NCBI GenBank assembly: GCA_965240365.1
Contig: OZ251218.1
Location: 496,001-560,000 of the forward strand
Direction of reading: 5' to 3'
Source: G965240365 sp965240365
GTDB taxonomy: Bacteria > Pseudomonadota > Gammaproteobacteria > Eutrophobiales > Eutrophobiaceae
Length of the DNA: 64,000 bases
Shown: in pieces, positions 17,487-26,611 of the stretch
Position numbering within the stretch: position 1 is the stretch's first letter
How the letters are laid out: every line of letters begins with the position of its first letter
Made by a program: the position numbers and the translations under genes
Notes under the pieces: generated by a model
What the model was told of the DNA's origin: nothing
What the model saw: the letters and a program-made list of their open reading frames with translations, nothing else
Databases searched by the model: none

Positions 17487-18782
17487 ATGTCCAGCATCAA
17501 AGAGTTTCACAATACATTAATCGATACGGCCTACCGTAAGGAAGATGTAGAGAGCTACTATGTGCAGCGCGCCACGGAAGATGTCTATGACTGTGTCGCA
17601 AAAATAAAGCAGGCCCTGGAATTGGCGGATACTCCCGGCTGCTGCTTATTTTCCGGCCATCGCGGCGCGGGTAAAACCACCGAACTGCAGCGTTTGATCG
17701 GACAACTGGCTGATTCTGATGTTGCCGCCTTCTACTGTAATGTAGAAGACTACCTGTATCTCAATGATCCGCAAAAAACACAAACCGAATTGATCTTTAC
17801 GGCCCTTGCCGGGCTGAGTGACGCGCTAAGGGGGAAATACGGCAAAGGCGTATTGAAAGAGAGTATATGGGGACGAATCAACAAGAAGCTAAAAGTAGAG
17901 CTGACTCCCAAATTAACCATTCCCGGCAGCGTATTCGGCGCCGAAATTGAATTTTCTTTACAGGAGAATAACAATTTCAAACGGGAACTGATACGTTTTG
18001 CTGAGCAATCCTCCCAGTTCGATCAGGAAGTCCATGAGTTTAGCGCCGAGCTTTGCGAGCTTATTCTGGAGAAATCAGGCCGGCAGAAAATACTGCTGAT
18101 CGTGGATTCATTAGAGCGCCTCAGCGCGCCGCGGGGGGAGGAAAAAATCTTGTTTGACTCCTTGAAAAACCTGTTTTTCAATCAACCTGCGCGCTTAGCC
18201 TTGCCCGGTATCAACCTGATTTATACCGTGCCCCCATACATAGACCCCGTATTACCGAATCTCCGCGGTCATTATACTGACACGTTCTATCTGCCTCATT
18301 TTAAGGTGATGAATAAGCCCGAAGCGGGGGAACAAGTCGCAAAAAATGCAGCAGGCATAGCAAAGATGGTGGATATTGTTCAGCGCCGCTATGCAAATTG
18401 GGAGTCTTATATCAGTCGGAACGTGCTGGAGCACCTGGCCTGGTTATCGGGCGGCAACGTCAGGCGCTATTTCTCGCTGATCCGACAACTGCTTAAAAAA
18501 GCGGCCCTGACTGAAAGGGCTTTTCCAGTCAGCGATTTAGACGCCAACCCCCTTAGGCAGGCCATCTCGGAAGAGGCCAGACCCCTGCAATGGCTGATTG
18601 CAGATGATCGGCGCTGGCTGGATTCGATTCGCCAAAGCAGCGGTGATTTTGCCAAAGATATTAAAGATATGGAAGCTGACTTGTCGTCAATTATACGCCT
18701 CTTCGATCATTCCCTGGTACTCAACTACCAAAATGGCGAGCCCTGGTATCAGGTGCCGCCTATTATCTATGACCATCTATAG
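17487..18782 (+). CDS. STAND/AAA-like P-loop ATPase
   Basis: This 431-residue protein has Walker A SGHRGAGKTTE (residues 56-66) and a Walker B-like ILLIVDSLERL with D207. A C-terminal winged-helix-like end (LSSIIRLFDHSLVLNYQNG) is typical of STAND or ORC-like signalling ATPases. A GTGGAG Shine-Dalgarno lies 7 bases before ATG. The last 14 bases overlap the start of the TPR gene (ATG 18769), so the two are co-translated and probably form one sensor complex. No known effector domain is recognisable in either protein. Composition is intermediate, distinct from the flanking asnB. A role in conflict or stress signalling is inferred from the fold and the context only. Confidence 0.72.
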   Translation: MSSIKEFHNTLIDTAYRKEDVESYYVQRATEDVYDCVAKIKQALELADTPGCCLFSGHRGAGKTTELQRLIGQLADSDVAAFYCNVEDYLYLNDPQKTQTELIFTALAGLSDALRGKYGKGVLKESIWGRINKKLKVELTPKLTIPGSVFGAEIEFSLQENNNFKRELIRFAEQSSQFDQEVHEFSAELCELILEKSGRQKILLIVDSLERLSAPRGEEKILFDSLKNLFFNQPARLALPGINLIYTVPPYIDPVLPNLRGHYTDTFYLPHFKVMNKPEAGEQVAKNAAGIAKMVDIVQRRYANWESYISRNVLEHLAWLSGGNVRRYFSLIRQLLKKAALTERAFPVSDLDANPLRQAISEEARPLQWLIADDRRWLDSIRQSSGDFAKDIKDMEADLSSIIRLFDHSLVLNYQNGEPWYQVPPIIYDHL

Positions 18783-20490
18783 TTCCCCGGAATTTGAAAA
18801 AACCTGGGCAGAAATCAAACTGACCCTGGATTGGCATCAGGGCTTTTCCCTGTTTTTTGTGGTGAGTCAAAATACTCTCTCCAGCACGGCGCTAAGGCAA
18901 AGGTTGCAGGATTATCTCAAGTCGATCACCCGCCAGATAAACTGGATCAATCCCGGCAGCCCCGTGGATATTAATCAGCAGTTGGCCGCTCGCCTGTTCA
19001 CCCGGCCCGGCCCGCCTGTCTGGCTTGAATTAGGGCAGCAGGACAGCCAGGGGAAATGGGATCGGGCCAGACAACAGGCGCTGGGCCTGCTCAACAGGCG
19101 GCGCAGCAAGCTGGAAGAAGAAATCAGTGGCCCGCTGTTTATTCAACTGCCTGGGGATTTTGCGGCTCAAATCGTGACCTGGGCGCCCGATCTTTGGAGT
19201 ATTCGCCAACAAGTGATCGATTTGCCCGCGGTTAGGCAAATAAACGCAATAGACAGCCCGCTCAATCTGCCTGATACCCCGGATAATCAGGCGCTTAGCC
19301 AGGAGAAAATCCACGCCTTGCGGCTAAAAGTAGAAACCCTAAAAGCTCGGCAAACAGCAAGCAATGAAAAGCCATATCGAACCAGGGAATTGGCTATTGC
19401 AATACTCGAACTGGGTGAAGCCCTGATAGAGGTTCAAGACCTTACGGAAGCCAGGAAATATATCAGCGAGTCCCAGGCCCTTTTTCGTGATTTACGTGCC
19501 ACCCTGGGGGACAGCCCTCAGGCACTGCGCGACTTGTCGGTTTCCCTGAATAAGCTGGGCGAGGTGGAGCAACTCAGCGGACGGGTGGACGCGGCCCGGG
19601 CCGCCTATACCGAGTCCCTGGCCCTTCGCCGTGACCTGAGGGCCGCCCTGGGAGACAGCCCTCAGGCACTGCGCGACTTGTCGGTTTCCCTCGATAACCT
19701 GGGCGAGGTGGAGCAACTCAGCGGACGGGTGGATGCGGCCCGGGCCGCCTATACCGAGTCCCTGGCCCTTCGCCGTGACCTGAGGGCCGCCCTGGGAGAC
19801 AGCCCTCAGGCGCTGCGCGACTTGTCGGTTTCGCTGAATAAGCTGGGCGAGGTGGAGCAACTCAGCGGTCGGGTGGACGCGGCCCGGGCCGCCTATACCG
19901 AGTCCCTGGCCCTTCGCCGTGACCTGAGGGCTGCCCTGGGAGACAGCCCTCAGGTACTGCGCGACTTGTCGGTTTCCCTGGGTAACCTGGGCGAGGTGGA
20001 GCAACTCAGCGGACGGGTGGACGCGGCCAGGGGAGCCTATACCGAGTCCCTGGCCCTTTTCCGTGACCTGAGGGCCACTCTGGGAGACAGCCCTCAGGCG
20101 CTGCGCGACTTGTCGGTTTCGCTGGATAAGCTGGGCGAGGTGGAGCGACTCAGCGGCCGGGTGGACGCGGCCCGGGCCGCCTATACGGAGTCCCTGGCCC
20201 TTTTTCGTGATTTACGTGCCGCCCTGGGGGACAGCCCTCAGGCGCTGCGCGACCTGTCGATTTCGCTGGATAAGCTGGGCGAGGTGGAGCAACTCAGCGG
20301 TCGGGTGGATGCGGCCCGGGCCGCCTATACCGAGTCCCTGGCCCTTCGTCGTGAGTTGCGTGCCGCCCTGGGGGACAGCCCTATGGCGCTTGAAACTGAG
20401 ACACTAGAGCAAAAACTAGCCCGCATTGAGGCAATTTGCAACAGTACTGACACGGCGCGGACAAACAAGCCGGAACCACAGCACCGATAG
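18769..20490 (+). CDS. TPR-like repeat protein partnered with the ATPase
   Basis: 573 residues from ATG 18769, which overlaps the ATPase stop by 14 bases; a longer frame from 18598 would lie wholly inside the ATPase gene. Residues about 1-165 form an unassigned alpha/beta domain (LFFVVSQNT, LFIQLPGDF). A linker follows, and then six tandem 48-residue units with consensus LSVSLxxLGEVEQLSGRVDA. Each unit is a TPR pair (NPHP3/kinesin-light-chain type). The units are nearly identical at DNA level. The last codons, PEPQHR and stop, already lie in the decayed asnB fragment that begins near 20482. The native C-terminus may thus have been lost and replaced by a stop from the recipient sequence. Confidence 0.7.
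   Translation: MTIYSSPEFEKTWAEIKLTLDWHQGFSLFFVVSQNTLSSTALRQRLQDYLKSITRQINWINPGSPVDINQQLAARLFTRPGPPVWLELGQQDSQGKWDRARQQALGLLNRRRSKLEEEISGPLFIQLPGDFAAQIVTWAPDLWSIRQQVIDLPAVRQINAIDSPLNLPDTPDNQALSQEKIHALRLKVETLKARQTASNEKPYRTRELAIAILELGEALIEVQDLTEARKYISESQALFRDLRATLGDSPQALRDLSVSLNKLGEVEQLSGRVDAARAAYTESLALRRDLRAALGDSPQALRDLSVSLDNLGEVEQLSGRVDAARAAYTESLALRRDLRAALGDSPQALRDLSVSLNKLGEVEQLSGRVDAARAAYTESLALRRDLRAALGDSPQVLRDLSVSLGNLGEVEQLSGRVDAARGAYTESLALFRDLRATLGDSPQALRDLSVSLDKLGEVERLSGRVDAARAAYTESLALFRDLRAALGDSPQALRDLSISLDKLGEVEQLSGRVDAARAAYTESLALRRELRAALGDSPMALETETLEQKLARIEAICNSTDTARTNKPEPQHR
19521..20384 (+). repeat. Six tandem 144-bp repeats within the TPR gene
   Basis: Period 144 bases (48 codons), measured from the recurring GCACTGCGCGACTTGTCGGT at 19522 and 19666 and continuing to about 20384. 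Copies differ by only a few substitutions, mostly at the NKL/DNL/DKL and RRD/FRD positions. Such homogeneity implies recent expansion or gene conversion, and copy number is expected to vary among relatives. It is not a CRISPR: there are no spacers and the unit is coding. Confidence 0.9.
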
Positions 20491-20574
20491 CGCGCTGATG
20501 CTCACGTCCAAAGGTGAAATCTACAATTTTCTTGGGCTTCAGCGCGGCCTTGAAGCGAAGGGCCACCGTTTATA
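20483..20574 (+). pseudogene. Decayed asnB fragment
   Basis: Read from 20483, this encodes TDSALMLTSKGEIYNF, LGLQRGLEAKGHRL and stop. It aligns without gaps to TDSSLVLTFNGEIYNF and the residues that follow in the asnB gene (15646-15735). It is a direct repeat on the same strand, on the far side of the ATPase/TPR cassette. It overlaps the end of the TPR gene and supplies its stop codon in another frame. No other part of asnB is present. Confidence 0.8.
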
Positions 20575-20659
20575 AGAAGGGGTTTTGGGCATTTTCGTAA
20601 TCGCGCAAGCGGCAATTGCCCATAATCATTGTCTGCGCTTACAATATGGCTAATCAGAC

Positions 20660-20885
20660 AGGGAATTCGCAGACCCACCTGCTACAGACAGGTCGCACAG
20701 ATTAGCGCAGATTATGCCCCGTTGTCATTCCAGAGCAAAGTTCGCCTACAGGACGTACGCCTACAGGGGTGTAGGTGGTAGAGCGGCGTCTGGAACGAGC
20801 CGCCGAGGTGGTAGAGCCGCGCCTGCCTGCTACAGACAGGTCTAGAACAAGCGGCCGAGGAATCCAGTAGTTTATGTAATGCATT
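20660..20885 (+). repeat. Intergenic palindromes and dispersed repeat, copy 2
   Basis: The gap between the TPR cassette and the ABC gene (20491-20958) begins with the asnB fragment and then holds repeats only. A CCTGCCTGC-type palindrome stands at 20822-20840, with a degenerate one near 20676. The motif GGTGGTAGAGC followed by a GAACGAGC/GAACAAGC string is imperfectly duplicated (about 20778-20860). GGAATCCAGTAGTTTAT at 20859-20875 matches the dispersed repeat copies near 4902 and, inverted, 46903. Confidence 0.5.
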
Positions 20886-20958
20886 ACCGCTTGTCTCTCG
20901 CAATTAACAAAGTCAGCGCTTATGCTGAATTCACCCTTCCAAAGAGCAAATAATCCAG

Positions 20959-22809
20959 TTGTCATCCTCTGATTCCACAAAAAACCCCGCCCGCGATGTC
21001 CCGCACTACCTGCGCATCTTCCAGACCTACCTGGGCGGGCGCATGTATCTTATCTTCGCGCTCAGCCTGATCGCGGGGTTGGCCGAGGGCGTGGGCATTC
21101 TTATGCTGCTGCCGCTACTGCAAACCCTCGGCGCGGACGGCGACGCGGCCGCCAGTGCCGGCGCATCAACTGCCCCCGTCGAACCCGGCGGCGTCAGCAC
21201 CGTGCTCAAAGACACCTTCGCCGCGCTTGGGTTGACGGACACCACGGCTACTGTGTTACTCATTATTACCATTGCCTTCATCGCCAAGGGCGCGTTGACT
21301 TTCGGCGCGCGCGGTTTCAACGCCTACCTGGGCGGCCAGTTGCTGCGCCAACTCAAGGGACGCCTGTTCGATGCCTACAGCCAGATGAGTTACGGCTACT
21401 ACGCCAGCCGCAATACCGGCCACTTTGTCAATCTGATCAACGAACAGGTCAATCGCGCGCTGCAATCCTTCTACAACCTTACTGAACTCGGCAACAGTGT
21501 CCTGAACGCGCTGGTCTATCTGGCCATCGCCCTCGCGGTCGCTTGGCGCTTCGGGGCGATGGCGTTGGTGGCCGGGGTTCTGCTATTGCTGCTCTTTCGC
21601 GTTCTGAGCGGCTATGTGCGCGAACTCTCGCGCAAGACCGCGACGGAAGAAAGCCAACTCAACAAGCTGCTAATCCAGACCCTGCAAGGATTCAAATACC
21701 TCACCGCCACCGCTCAGACCAGGGCTCTGAAGCGTGGCATCACGGGCTCCATTGGCCGGCTCACCGGCTACCAGATTCGCACCGGCATTGCTAATGCCTT
21801 TACCGTTGCTGTGCGCGAACCCCTGGTCGTGGTCTTTATTGCGGCCATCCTGTGGGTGCAGTTGGTGCTCCTGGGGCAACCGCTCGCGCCTATCCTGGTT
21901 TCCATTCTGCTTTTCTACCGGGGCCTCAACGCCCTGCTTTCTATCCAGGCTTACTGGCAAACAACACTCGAGTATATCGGTAGTATGGAACTCGTACATC
22001 AGGAATTCGCCATCCAGCACCGACATCGGGAACACGACGGCGCGCACGCTATCGGTCCACTAAGTCAGGACGTGCGTCTGCAAGATGTCCACTATAGCTA
22101 CAACCCGGAATCTGGCGATGTTATCCGGGGTCTGAGCCTGGAGCTTCCGGCGTGCGCTTCGGTGGCATTGGTCGGCGAGTCCGGCGCCGGCAAATCCACG
22201 CTGGTCGATCTGCTGACGCTGACCCTCAAACCGCAACAGGGGCAGGTGCTGATCGATGGCGTGCCCGGCAGGGACATCGAACTGACAAGCTGGCGCCGGC
22301 AGATCGGCTATGTTTCGCAGGACAAGGTCATCTTTGACGACACCATCGCCAACAATATCGGCCTCTGGGCCGGCGAGCCATGTCAGGACAGCGTGCTCCG
22401 GCAACGTATTCAAGACGCCGCCCGCCGGGCGCACATCGCCCACTTTATCGACACCCTGCCCAACGGCTACGACACCGTGGTCGGTGACCGCGGCCTGCGG
22501 CTCTCGGGCGGCCAGTGCCAGCGGCTGTTTATCGCCCGCGAACTGTTTCGCCGGCCCAACCTGCTGATTCTGGACGAAGCCACCAGCGCGCTGGACTCCG
22601 AATCCGAGCGGGCCGTGCAGCAGAGCATCGACGAGTTGAAGGGGGATATCACCGTGGTGATCATCGCCCACCGGCTATCGACCATCCGCAACGTCGATCG
22701 GGTCTATGTGCTTGACAAAGGCAGGGTCGTGGAGCAGGGCAGCTACCGGGAACTCAGAAACCGCGAGGGTTCCAGGCTCGGGGAACTGATTGATATGCAG
22801 TCGTTATGA
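20959..22809 (+). CDS. ABC transporter, fused permease/ATPase (MsbA type)
   Basis: This 616-residue half-transporter has an N-terminal membrane domain with several hydrophobic segments (IFALSLIAGLAEGVGILML, TVLLIITIAFIAKG, ALVYLAIALAVAW, ALVAGVLLLLLF and VVFIAAILWVQLVLLG). The C-terminal nucleotide-binding domain has Walker A GESGAGKSTLVDL, signature LSGGQCQRL and Walker B LLILDEATSALD. It probably flips a lipid-linked glycan or lipid across the inner membrane as a homodimer. The start is a TTG at 20959; no ATG lies nearer the N-terminal helix. Its last 87 bases (22718-22804) recur at 26612-26698, on the other side of the GHKL/PRTase cassette. Confidence 0.9.
   Translation: MSSSDSTKNPARDVPHYLRIFQTYLGGRMYLIFALSLIAGLAEGVGILMLLPLLQTLGADGDAAASAGASTAPVEPGGVSTVLKDTFAALGLTDTTATVLLIITIAFIAKGALTFGARGFNAYLGGQLLRQLKGRLFDAYSQMSYGYYASRNTGHFVNLINEQVNRALQSFYNLTELGNSVLNALVYLAIALAVAWRFGAMALVAGVLLLLLFRVLSGYVRELSRKTATEESQLNKLLIQTLQGFKYLTATAQTRALKRGITGSIGRLTGYQIRTGIANAFTVAVREPLVVVFIAAILWVQLVLLGQPLAPILVSILLFYRGLNALLSIQAYWQTTLEYIGSMELVHQEFAIQHRHREHDGAHAIGPLSQDVRLQDVHYSYNPESGDVIRGLSLELPACASVALVGESGAGKSTLVDLLTLTLKPQQGQVLIDGVPGRDIELTSWRRQIGYVSQDKVIFDDTIANNIGLWAGEPCQDSVLRQRIQDAARRAHIAHFIDTLPNGYDTVVGDRGLRLSGGQCQRLFIARELFRRPNLLILDEATSALDSESERAVQQSIDELKGDITVVIIAHRLSTIRNVDRVYVLDKGRVVEQGSYRELRNREGSRLGELIDMQSL
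22718..22804 (+). repeat. Direct repeat, intact copy (3' end of ABC gene)
   Basis: These 87 bases match 26612-26698 with about five or six differences. Nearly all are G-to-A or C-to-T changes in the second copy. The pair brackets the GHKL/PRTase cassette in direct orientation, so recombination between the copies would delete the cassette and rebuild an ABC gene with a slightly different tail. Confidence 0.85.
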
Positions 22810-22901
22810 TTAGTGCTATTCTGCATAGGAAATCGTACCATTGGCTAGAAACCGGATCGGTTATACGTTGCGCTTAAAGCAAATTATCAAATTATGATCA
22901 A

Positions 22902-24125
22902 ATGAAGAGATCAAAAATGGCAAAAATTATCAAAATCAGTAAGTGGACTAGTATTTCCGACTTGTCTGAAAAGTGGTGTGCAGAAAATGAAGACGAGGTG
23001 GTTTTTGAAATTTCCCAAGAATCATCTTTTATGCTATTTGTAGAAGGAATCGCACTTGGCTACTTGCAGAACTTCATCCTGGCAGAAAAAAAAATCTCTA
23101 TTCGTTTTCACCATGCGTGCAAAAAAATACAAATCGACAAGTTAAATAATGCTTCACCGAAATCGTTAGACGACTTGGTTAAATCTAATGCGGAAGAAGG
23201 TTTAGATTTAAGGATACCAAAATTGCTGTGTGGGATATTTGGCCTTCAACTTCTGTATCATTCATATGAGTTACGTAATGCGTTTGATCCTTCTGTTGAT
23301 ACATCCAAAGCACAAAGTTCTATACGAGAAATTATTTGGAATACATATACAAGGAACAATGGTCTTTTGGGTGACGGAAAGAGCCAATATCTGGTTGCTG
23401 AGTATGTCAATCCAATCCCTAAAATCCTTAAGCAGGATAAGGGTAAATTTTTATCTCCTGAGTTTTTTCGAGCAAAAATTTTCGAAATAATGATTAATAT
23501 GATATATCCAAATAAGCGCAATAAAACTAGATTTTATCAGGATATACTCGCTTCATGGGTATATAACATGGCTGAAAATAGCTATGACCACGGTTGTTAC
23601 GATTTCCAAAAATATCAAAAACCTATAAAAGGTTTTAACGGAATACTCATCCAGAAAATAGCGACCCAAAACAGAAGTGAAGTTATCAAACGGACAGACT
23701 TAGACGAAAAATTAAGACAATATATTCTACGCCTTTACCAAGACGACGAATTTGTTGATAAGCATAAGAACATCATAGCAATAACTGTTATGGATAGTGG
23801 AAACGGCATCCACAATACACTTGGCGATCAATATATATCTTACACTGATATTGAAAGGCTTAATGAAGCCTATAAACGCGGTGTTACCAGACATAGGGTT
23901 GGAAAGGGCAGAGCAGGATATGGATTACCTGATTCTGTACGCATGGCTAAGAACTCAAAAGCATATATATCAGTTTGCTCGGGAAATATTTATTCTTCCA
24001 AAACTTTTGAGGAGCTAGAAGATGAATCAATAAGGTTTGATGATAATTATCAACAACTAGAAAAATCATCAGGAACTTCCCAGTCAATCATCTTGCCTGT
24101 CAATATCTCAATCATTCACGGTTAA
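22902..24125 (+). CDS. GHKL (HSP90/histidine-kinase fold) ATPase
   Basis: This 407-residue AT-rich gene has an N-terminal 200 residues that are unassigned. The C-terminal half shows a complete GHKL nucleotide site: N-box LASWVYNMAENSYDHG (E225, N226), G1 box ITVMDSGNGI (D298, G300, G302), and G2 box VGKGRAGYGLPDSV (G334, G336, G339, G341). No phospho-acceptor histidine domain or transducer is evident, so it is a bare ATPase module and not a standard sensor kinase. The PRTase gene follows after 41 bases and the two form a cassette. The same enzyme pairing occurs as one polypeptide at 1-3081. Substrate and role unknown. Confidence 0.78.
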   Translation: MKRSKMAKIIKISKWTSISDLSEKWCAENEDEVVFEISQESSFMLFVEGIALGYLQNFILAEKKISIRFHHACKKIQIDKLNNASPKSLDDLVKSNAEEGLDLRIPKLLCGIFGLQLLYHSYELRNAFDPSVDTSKAQSSIREIIWNTYTRNNGLLGDGKSQYLVAEYVNPIPKILKQDKGKFLSPEFFRAKIFEIMINMIYPNKRNKTRFYQDILASWVYNMAENSYDHGCYDFQKYQKPIKGFNGILIQKIATQNRSEVIKRTDLDEKLRQYILRLYQDDEFVDKHKNIIAITVMDSGNGIHNTLGDQYISYTDIERLNEAYKRGVTRHRVGKGRAGYGLPDSVRMAKNSKAYISVCSGNIYSSKTFEELEDESIRFDDNYQQLEKSSGTSQSIILPVNISIIHG

Positions 24126-24166
24126 TTAAAAATATTAGAGTCTAACAGTTAGAGGAATGATTAGCG

Positions 24167-26383
24167 ATGGCAATGGATAAAAAAATAGTTATAAAAAAAA
24201 TTTCTGGTTATTCTTTTCAGAGCCTTATTGCTCGCCTCAAAAAAATAAAAAATACCAATGACATTGAATATATCGTTTTCAAAGTAGATAAAGCTATAAA
24301 AAGGCATCTTGAAGAAGATTCGAAGGACAGGGATCAGATTCTCAAAAGAGCACAAGGCGTTGATGTATTTCTGCTAATTTCGAAGAAAAACTTTTCTAAA
24401 GCCCTATTCCGTATAAACACTAATTCATGCGAACCTATACATGATCAAAGTCGCATTGAAGAAATCAGACATGCTGATTTTTTAGACGTGTTGCAGCGCT
24501 CTGATGGAAAGTGTCTTCATATAGCTGGAAACGGAGTGCATTACCAAACGCCATCAGGAAAACATACGAAGACATTTTTACGCTTGGCCGATGTCGTACA
24601 TTCTTTTGGACGACTTGAACGAGTTAGCTATTGGTTGTTGGAAGAATTAAATAAAGTCGATGCTATGCTCGTTGATAACTGGAGCCTGGCATCGATAATT
24701 CTATACTCACAAATCCTACTTAAAAAGAAGATTAAATTCGATTGTCTGCATCAACATTTAAATTTTGATAAAGAAGACGCTCTTAAAGTTTCAAAAAGGC
24801 TATTGAAAAATTTGAGGGCTGATGACACTGTATTGCTGCTTGTCAGTGTCAATACGAGTGGACGGCATTATACCTCATTAATTAATATGTGCAAGAAAGA
24901 GGTGAGGCCGGATCTGAATTATATTAGTGCAAGCGTATATGAGATGCCTTGTAACAGTAAAATTATTGCTCATCCTGACAAGACATTTTGCAAACTTAAA
25001 AGTTCAGAAATGACGGCTTACTCTGAACAAGATTGTCCTTACTGTAAAGATGCAAAAGAAAGTCTCCTCTATATAGACGAGCGATATTATTATCCAAAGC
25101 CAAAGAATGAAAATTGCATTCAGCTTCCTGCTAAATATGTCAGAAAAGGCTCCCGAATTCGTCCACATTTAAATCTTATTGGGCCTATTGATGGAGCACT
25201 CTGTGTTCATAGGGATGATCCAAATGATGAACAGACTCCAAGACATCATGCTTTTTATGTGGATGTTGTTAAGCTCACGGAGGCTAGTAGCTTCAAAAGG
25301 AAATTTTCAAAGAAATTAGAACAATTAAAAAATGACCAAGGCGTTCCAGACGCAATAATTTATCCTCCTCATAGTGCCGCAAAAAAACTTTTGGAAGTAA
25401 TTCCAGACAACTGGAAGAGCAGAAAGATAGCATCACATAGGCTAAAGAGTGATTTAGCTAACGAAGATAAAGAATATTTCAAATCTTGCAGACATATCTG
25501 CATACTAGATGATGTGATCATCACCGGCGGTAGAATAGAAAGATATGTGGAAGATATGCGCACAGAACTCAAATCTAATATATCTGTATTGAAAAAACTA
25601 TCGGTAATGGTAGCCGTGCAGAGGGTCGAGAGTGAACATTGCATCAAAAAGCTAAAAGATGGCGCTTTGAGTGAAGAGCACGAATGGCAATCTGAGTTAT
25701 ATGCCGTAGCAGAACTCTTCCTTCCGAACTGGGATGAAGAATCATGTCCTTGGTGCAGAGAAGCAAAGATATGGGCTGATGCGAGCTATTCTAACCCATT
25801 TGACCAGCCTTCATATTTCAATTCCAGAATGGCCGAATTGAATCCCCATAATGCTCTCGGTATTACTTCTTCTCCTATCCCTAAATTTAGACCTGATATT
25901 GCCTGGTCTCTTGGCGCTGGATCCCCACTGGGAAGAGAAGGCATAGGAGAAATGCATTTATTATTTACCATTGCTGTCGCTTTGCAAATGATGCGTTTTG
26001 ATGAAAATCCTAAAAAAAGGCTGGCTAAAACAGATTTAATAAACAATGCGCTCGCCTGTGGGAAAGAAAAGAGTATGTTTAAAAGATACGGCGAACCGCT
26101 GATCCAGGCCTGTTTGTTGCGATGCACAAAGCCATCGGAATGGTCTGATGATATGCTTAAAGTAGGTATTCCCGGACTAATTGAAAATTTAAGTGATAAA
26201 GGCACTCATGTGCTATTGTTAGAGATAATGCTCTATTTAAAGTATCGATCATTCTGGGAATCTGATCTCATTGAAAAATTGACAGGTTTTTTTCGAGGAT
26301 ATGTAGAAGATGGAACTCAAGATCCGGCCTTATCTGTTTTAAATAGTCTTCGCATGGAAGATTTACCAAGCGGTAAAGATTAA
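24167..26383 (+). CDS. Large phosphoribosyltransferase-domain protein with CxxC motifs
   Basis: 738 residues. The PRTase core lies near residues 380-480: DAIIYPPHSAAKK as the substrate-side loop, then the PRPP loop HICILDDVIITGGRIERY with D448, D449 and G454, G455. Two CPxC motifs (DCPYC near 290 and SCPWC near 528) flank the core and may bind zinc. The N-terminal 260 residues include a second alpha/beta segment (DDTVLLLVSVNTSG) that could be an additional, degenerate PRTase-like or Rossmann domain. It is co-oriented with the GHKL ATPase 41 bases upstream. The size and the ATPase partner argue against a housekeeping nucleotide-salvage enzyme. A regulated effector of a conflict system is my inference. 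Confidence 0.72.
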   Translation: MAMDKKIVIKKISGYSFQSLIARLKKIKNTNDIEYIVFKVDKAIKRHLEEDSKDRDQILKRAQGVDVFLLISKKNFSKALFRINTNSCEPIHDQSRIEEIRHADFLDVLQRSDGKCLHIAGNGVHYQTPSGKHTKTFLRLADVVHSFGRLERVSYWLLEELNKVDAMLVDNWSLASIILYSQILLKKKIKFDCLHQHLNFDKEDALKVSKRLLKNLRADDTVLLLVSVNTSGRHYTSLINMCKKEVRPDLNYISASVYEMPCNSKIIAHPDKTFCKLKSSEMTAYSEQDCPYCKDAKESLLYIDERYYYPKPKNENCIQLPAKYVRKGSRIRPHLNLIGPIDGALCVHRDDPNDEQTPRHHAFYVDVVKLTEASSFKRKFSKKLEQLKNDQGVPDAIIYPPHSAAKKLLEVIPDNWKSRKIASHRLKSDLANEDKEYFKSCRHICILDDVIITGGRIERYVEDMRTELKSNISVLKKLSVMVAVQRVESEHCIKKLKDGALSEEHEWQSELYAVAELFLPNWDEESCPWCREAKIWADASYSNPFDQPSYFNSRMAELNPHNALGITSSPIPKFRPDIAWSLGAGSPLGREGIGEMHLLFTIAVALQMMRFDENPKKRLAKTDLINNALACGKEKSMFKRYGEPLIQACLLRCTKPSEWSDDMLKVGIPGLIENLSDKGTHVLLLEIMLYLKYRSFWESDLIEKLTGFFRGYVEDGTQDPALSVLNSLRMEDLPSGKD

Positions 26384-26416
26384 GAAACAATACATGATAA
26401 ATATAAATTCAATTGA

Positions 26417-26608
26417 ATGGTAGGAAGCACATTTCAGGGTAAAAAATGTCCGATGGGAAATGAATTGTCTGCAATTAAGAGCAACCTATCTAACTTTACA
26501 AAAGCAATCATCCTGATCGATGATGTGCATTATTTTTCAACTTCGCAAACTGATTACTCGTCGATTGATTATTTAGTGGATTGGGTGAGAGAGCAAAAAT
26601 TTAATTAG
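26417..26608 (+). pseudogene. Probable remnant of a glycan-locus gene (63 codons)
   Basis: The frame includes AIILIDDVHYFSTSQTDY and then SSIDYLVDWVREQKFN. The IDD-x(n)-DYPS-DYLVDW pattern resembles the C-terminal part of methyltransferase-like proteins found in sugar-modification loci, but I cannot place it in a named family. The N-terminal catalytic core is missing. It lies between the PRTase gene and the decayed ABC fragment, so it is most likely another scar from rearrangement. An alternative is a small, intact accessory gene of cassette D. Confidence 0.4.
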
Positions 26609-26611
26609 CAT

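Noticed and set aside
19521..20384. Regular 144-bp repeats considered as a CRISPR array
   Set aside because: The repeats are contiguous, in frame and coding; there are no spacers, and no cas genes were seen.
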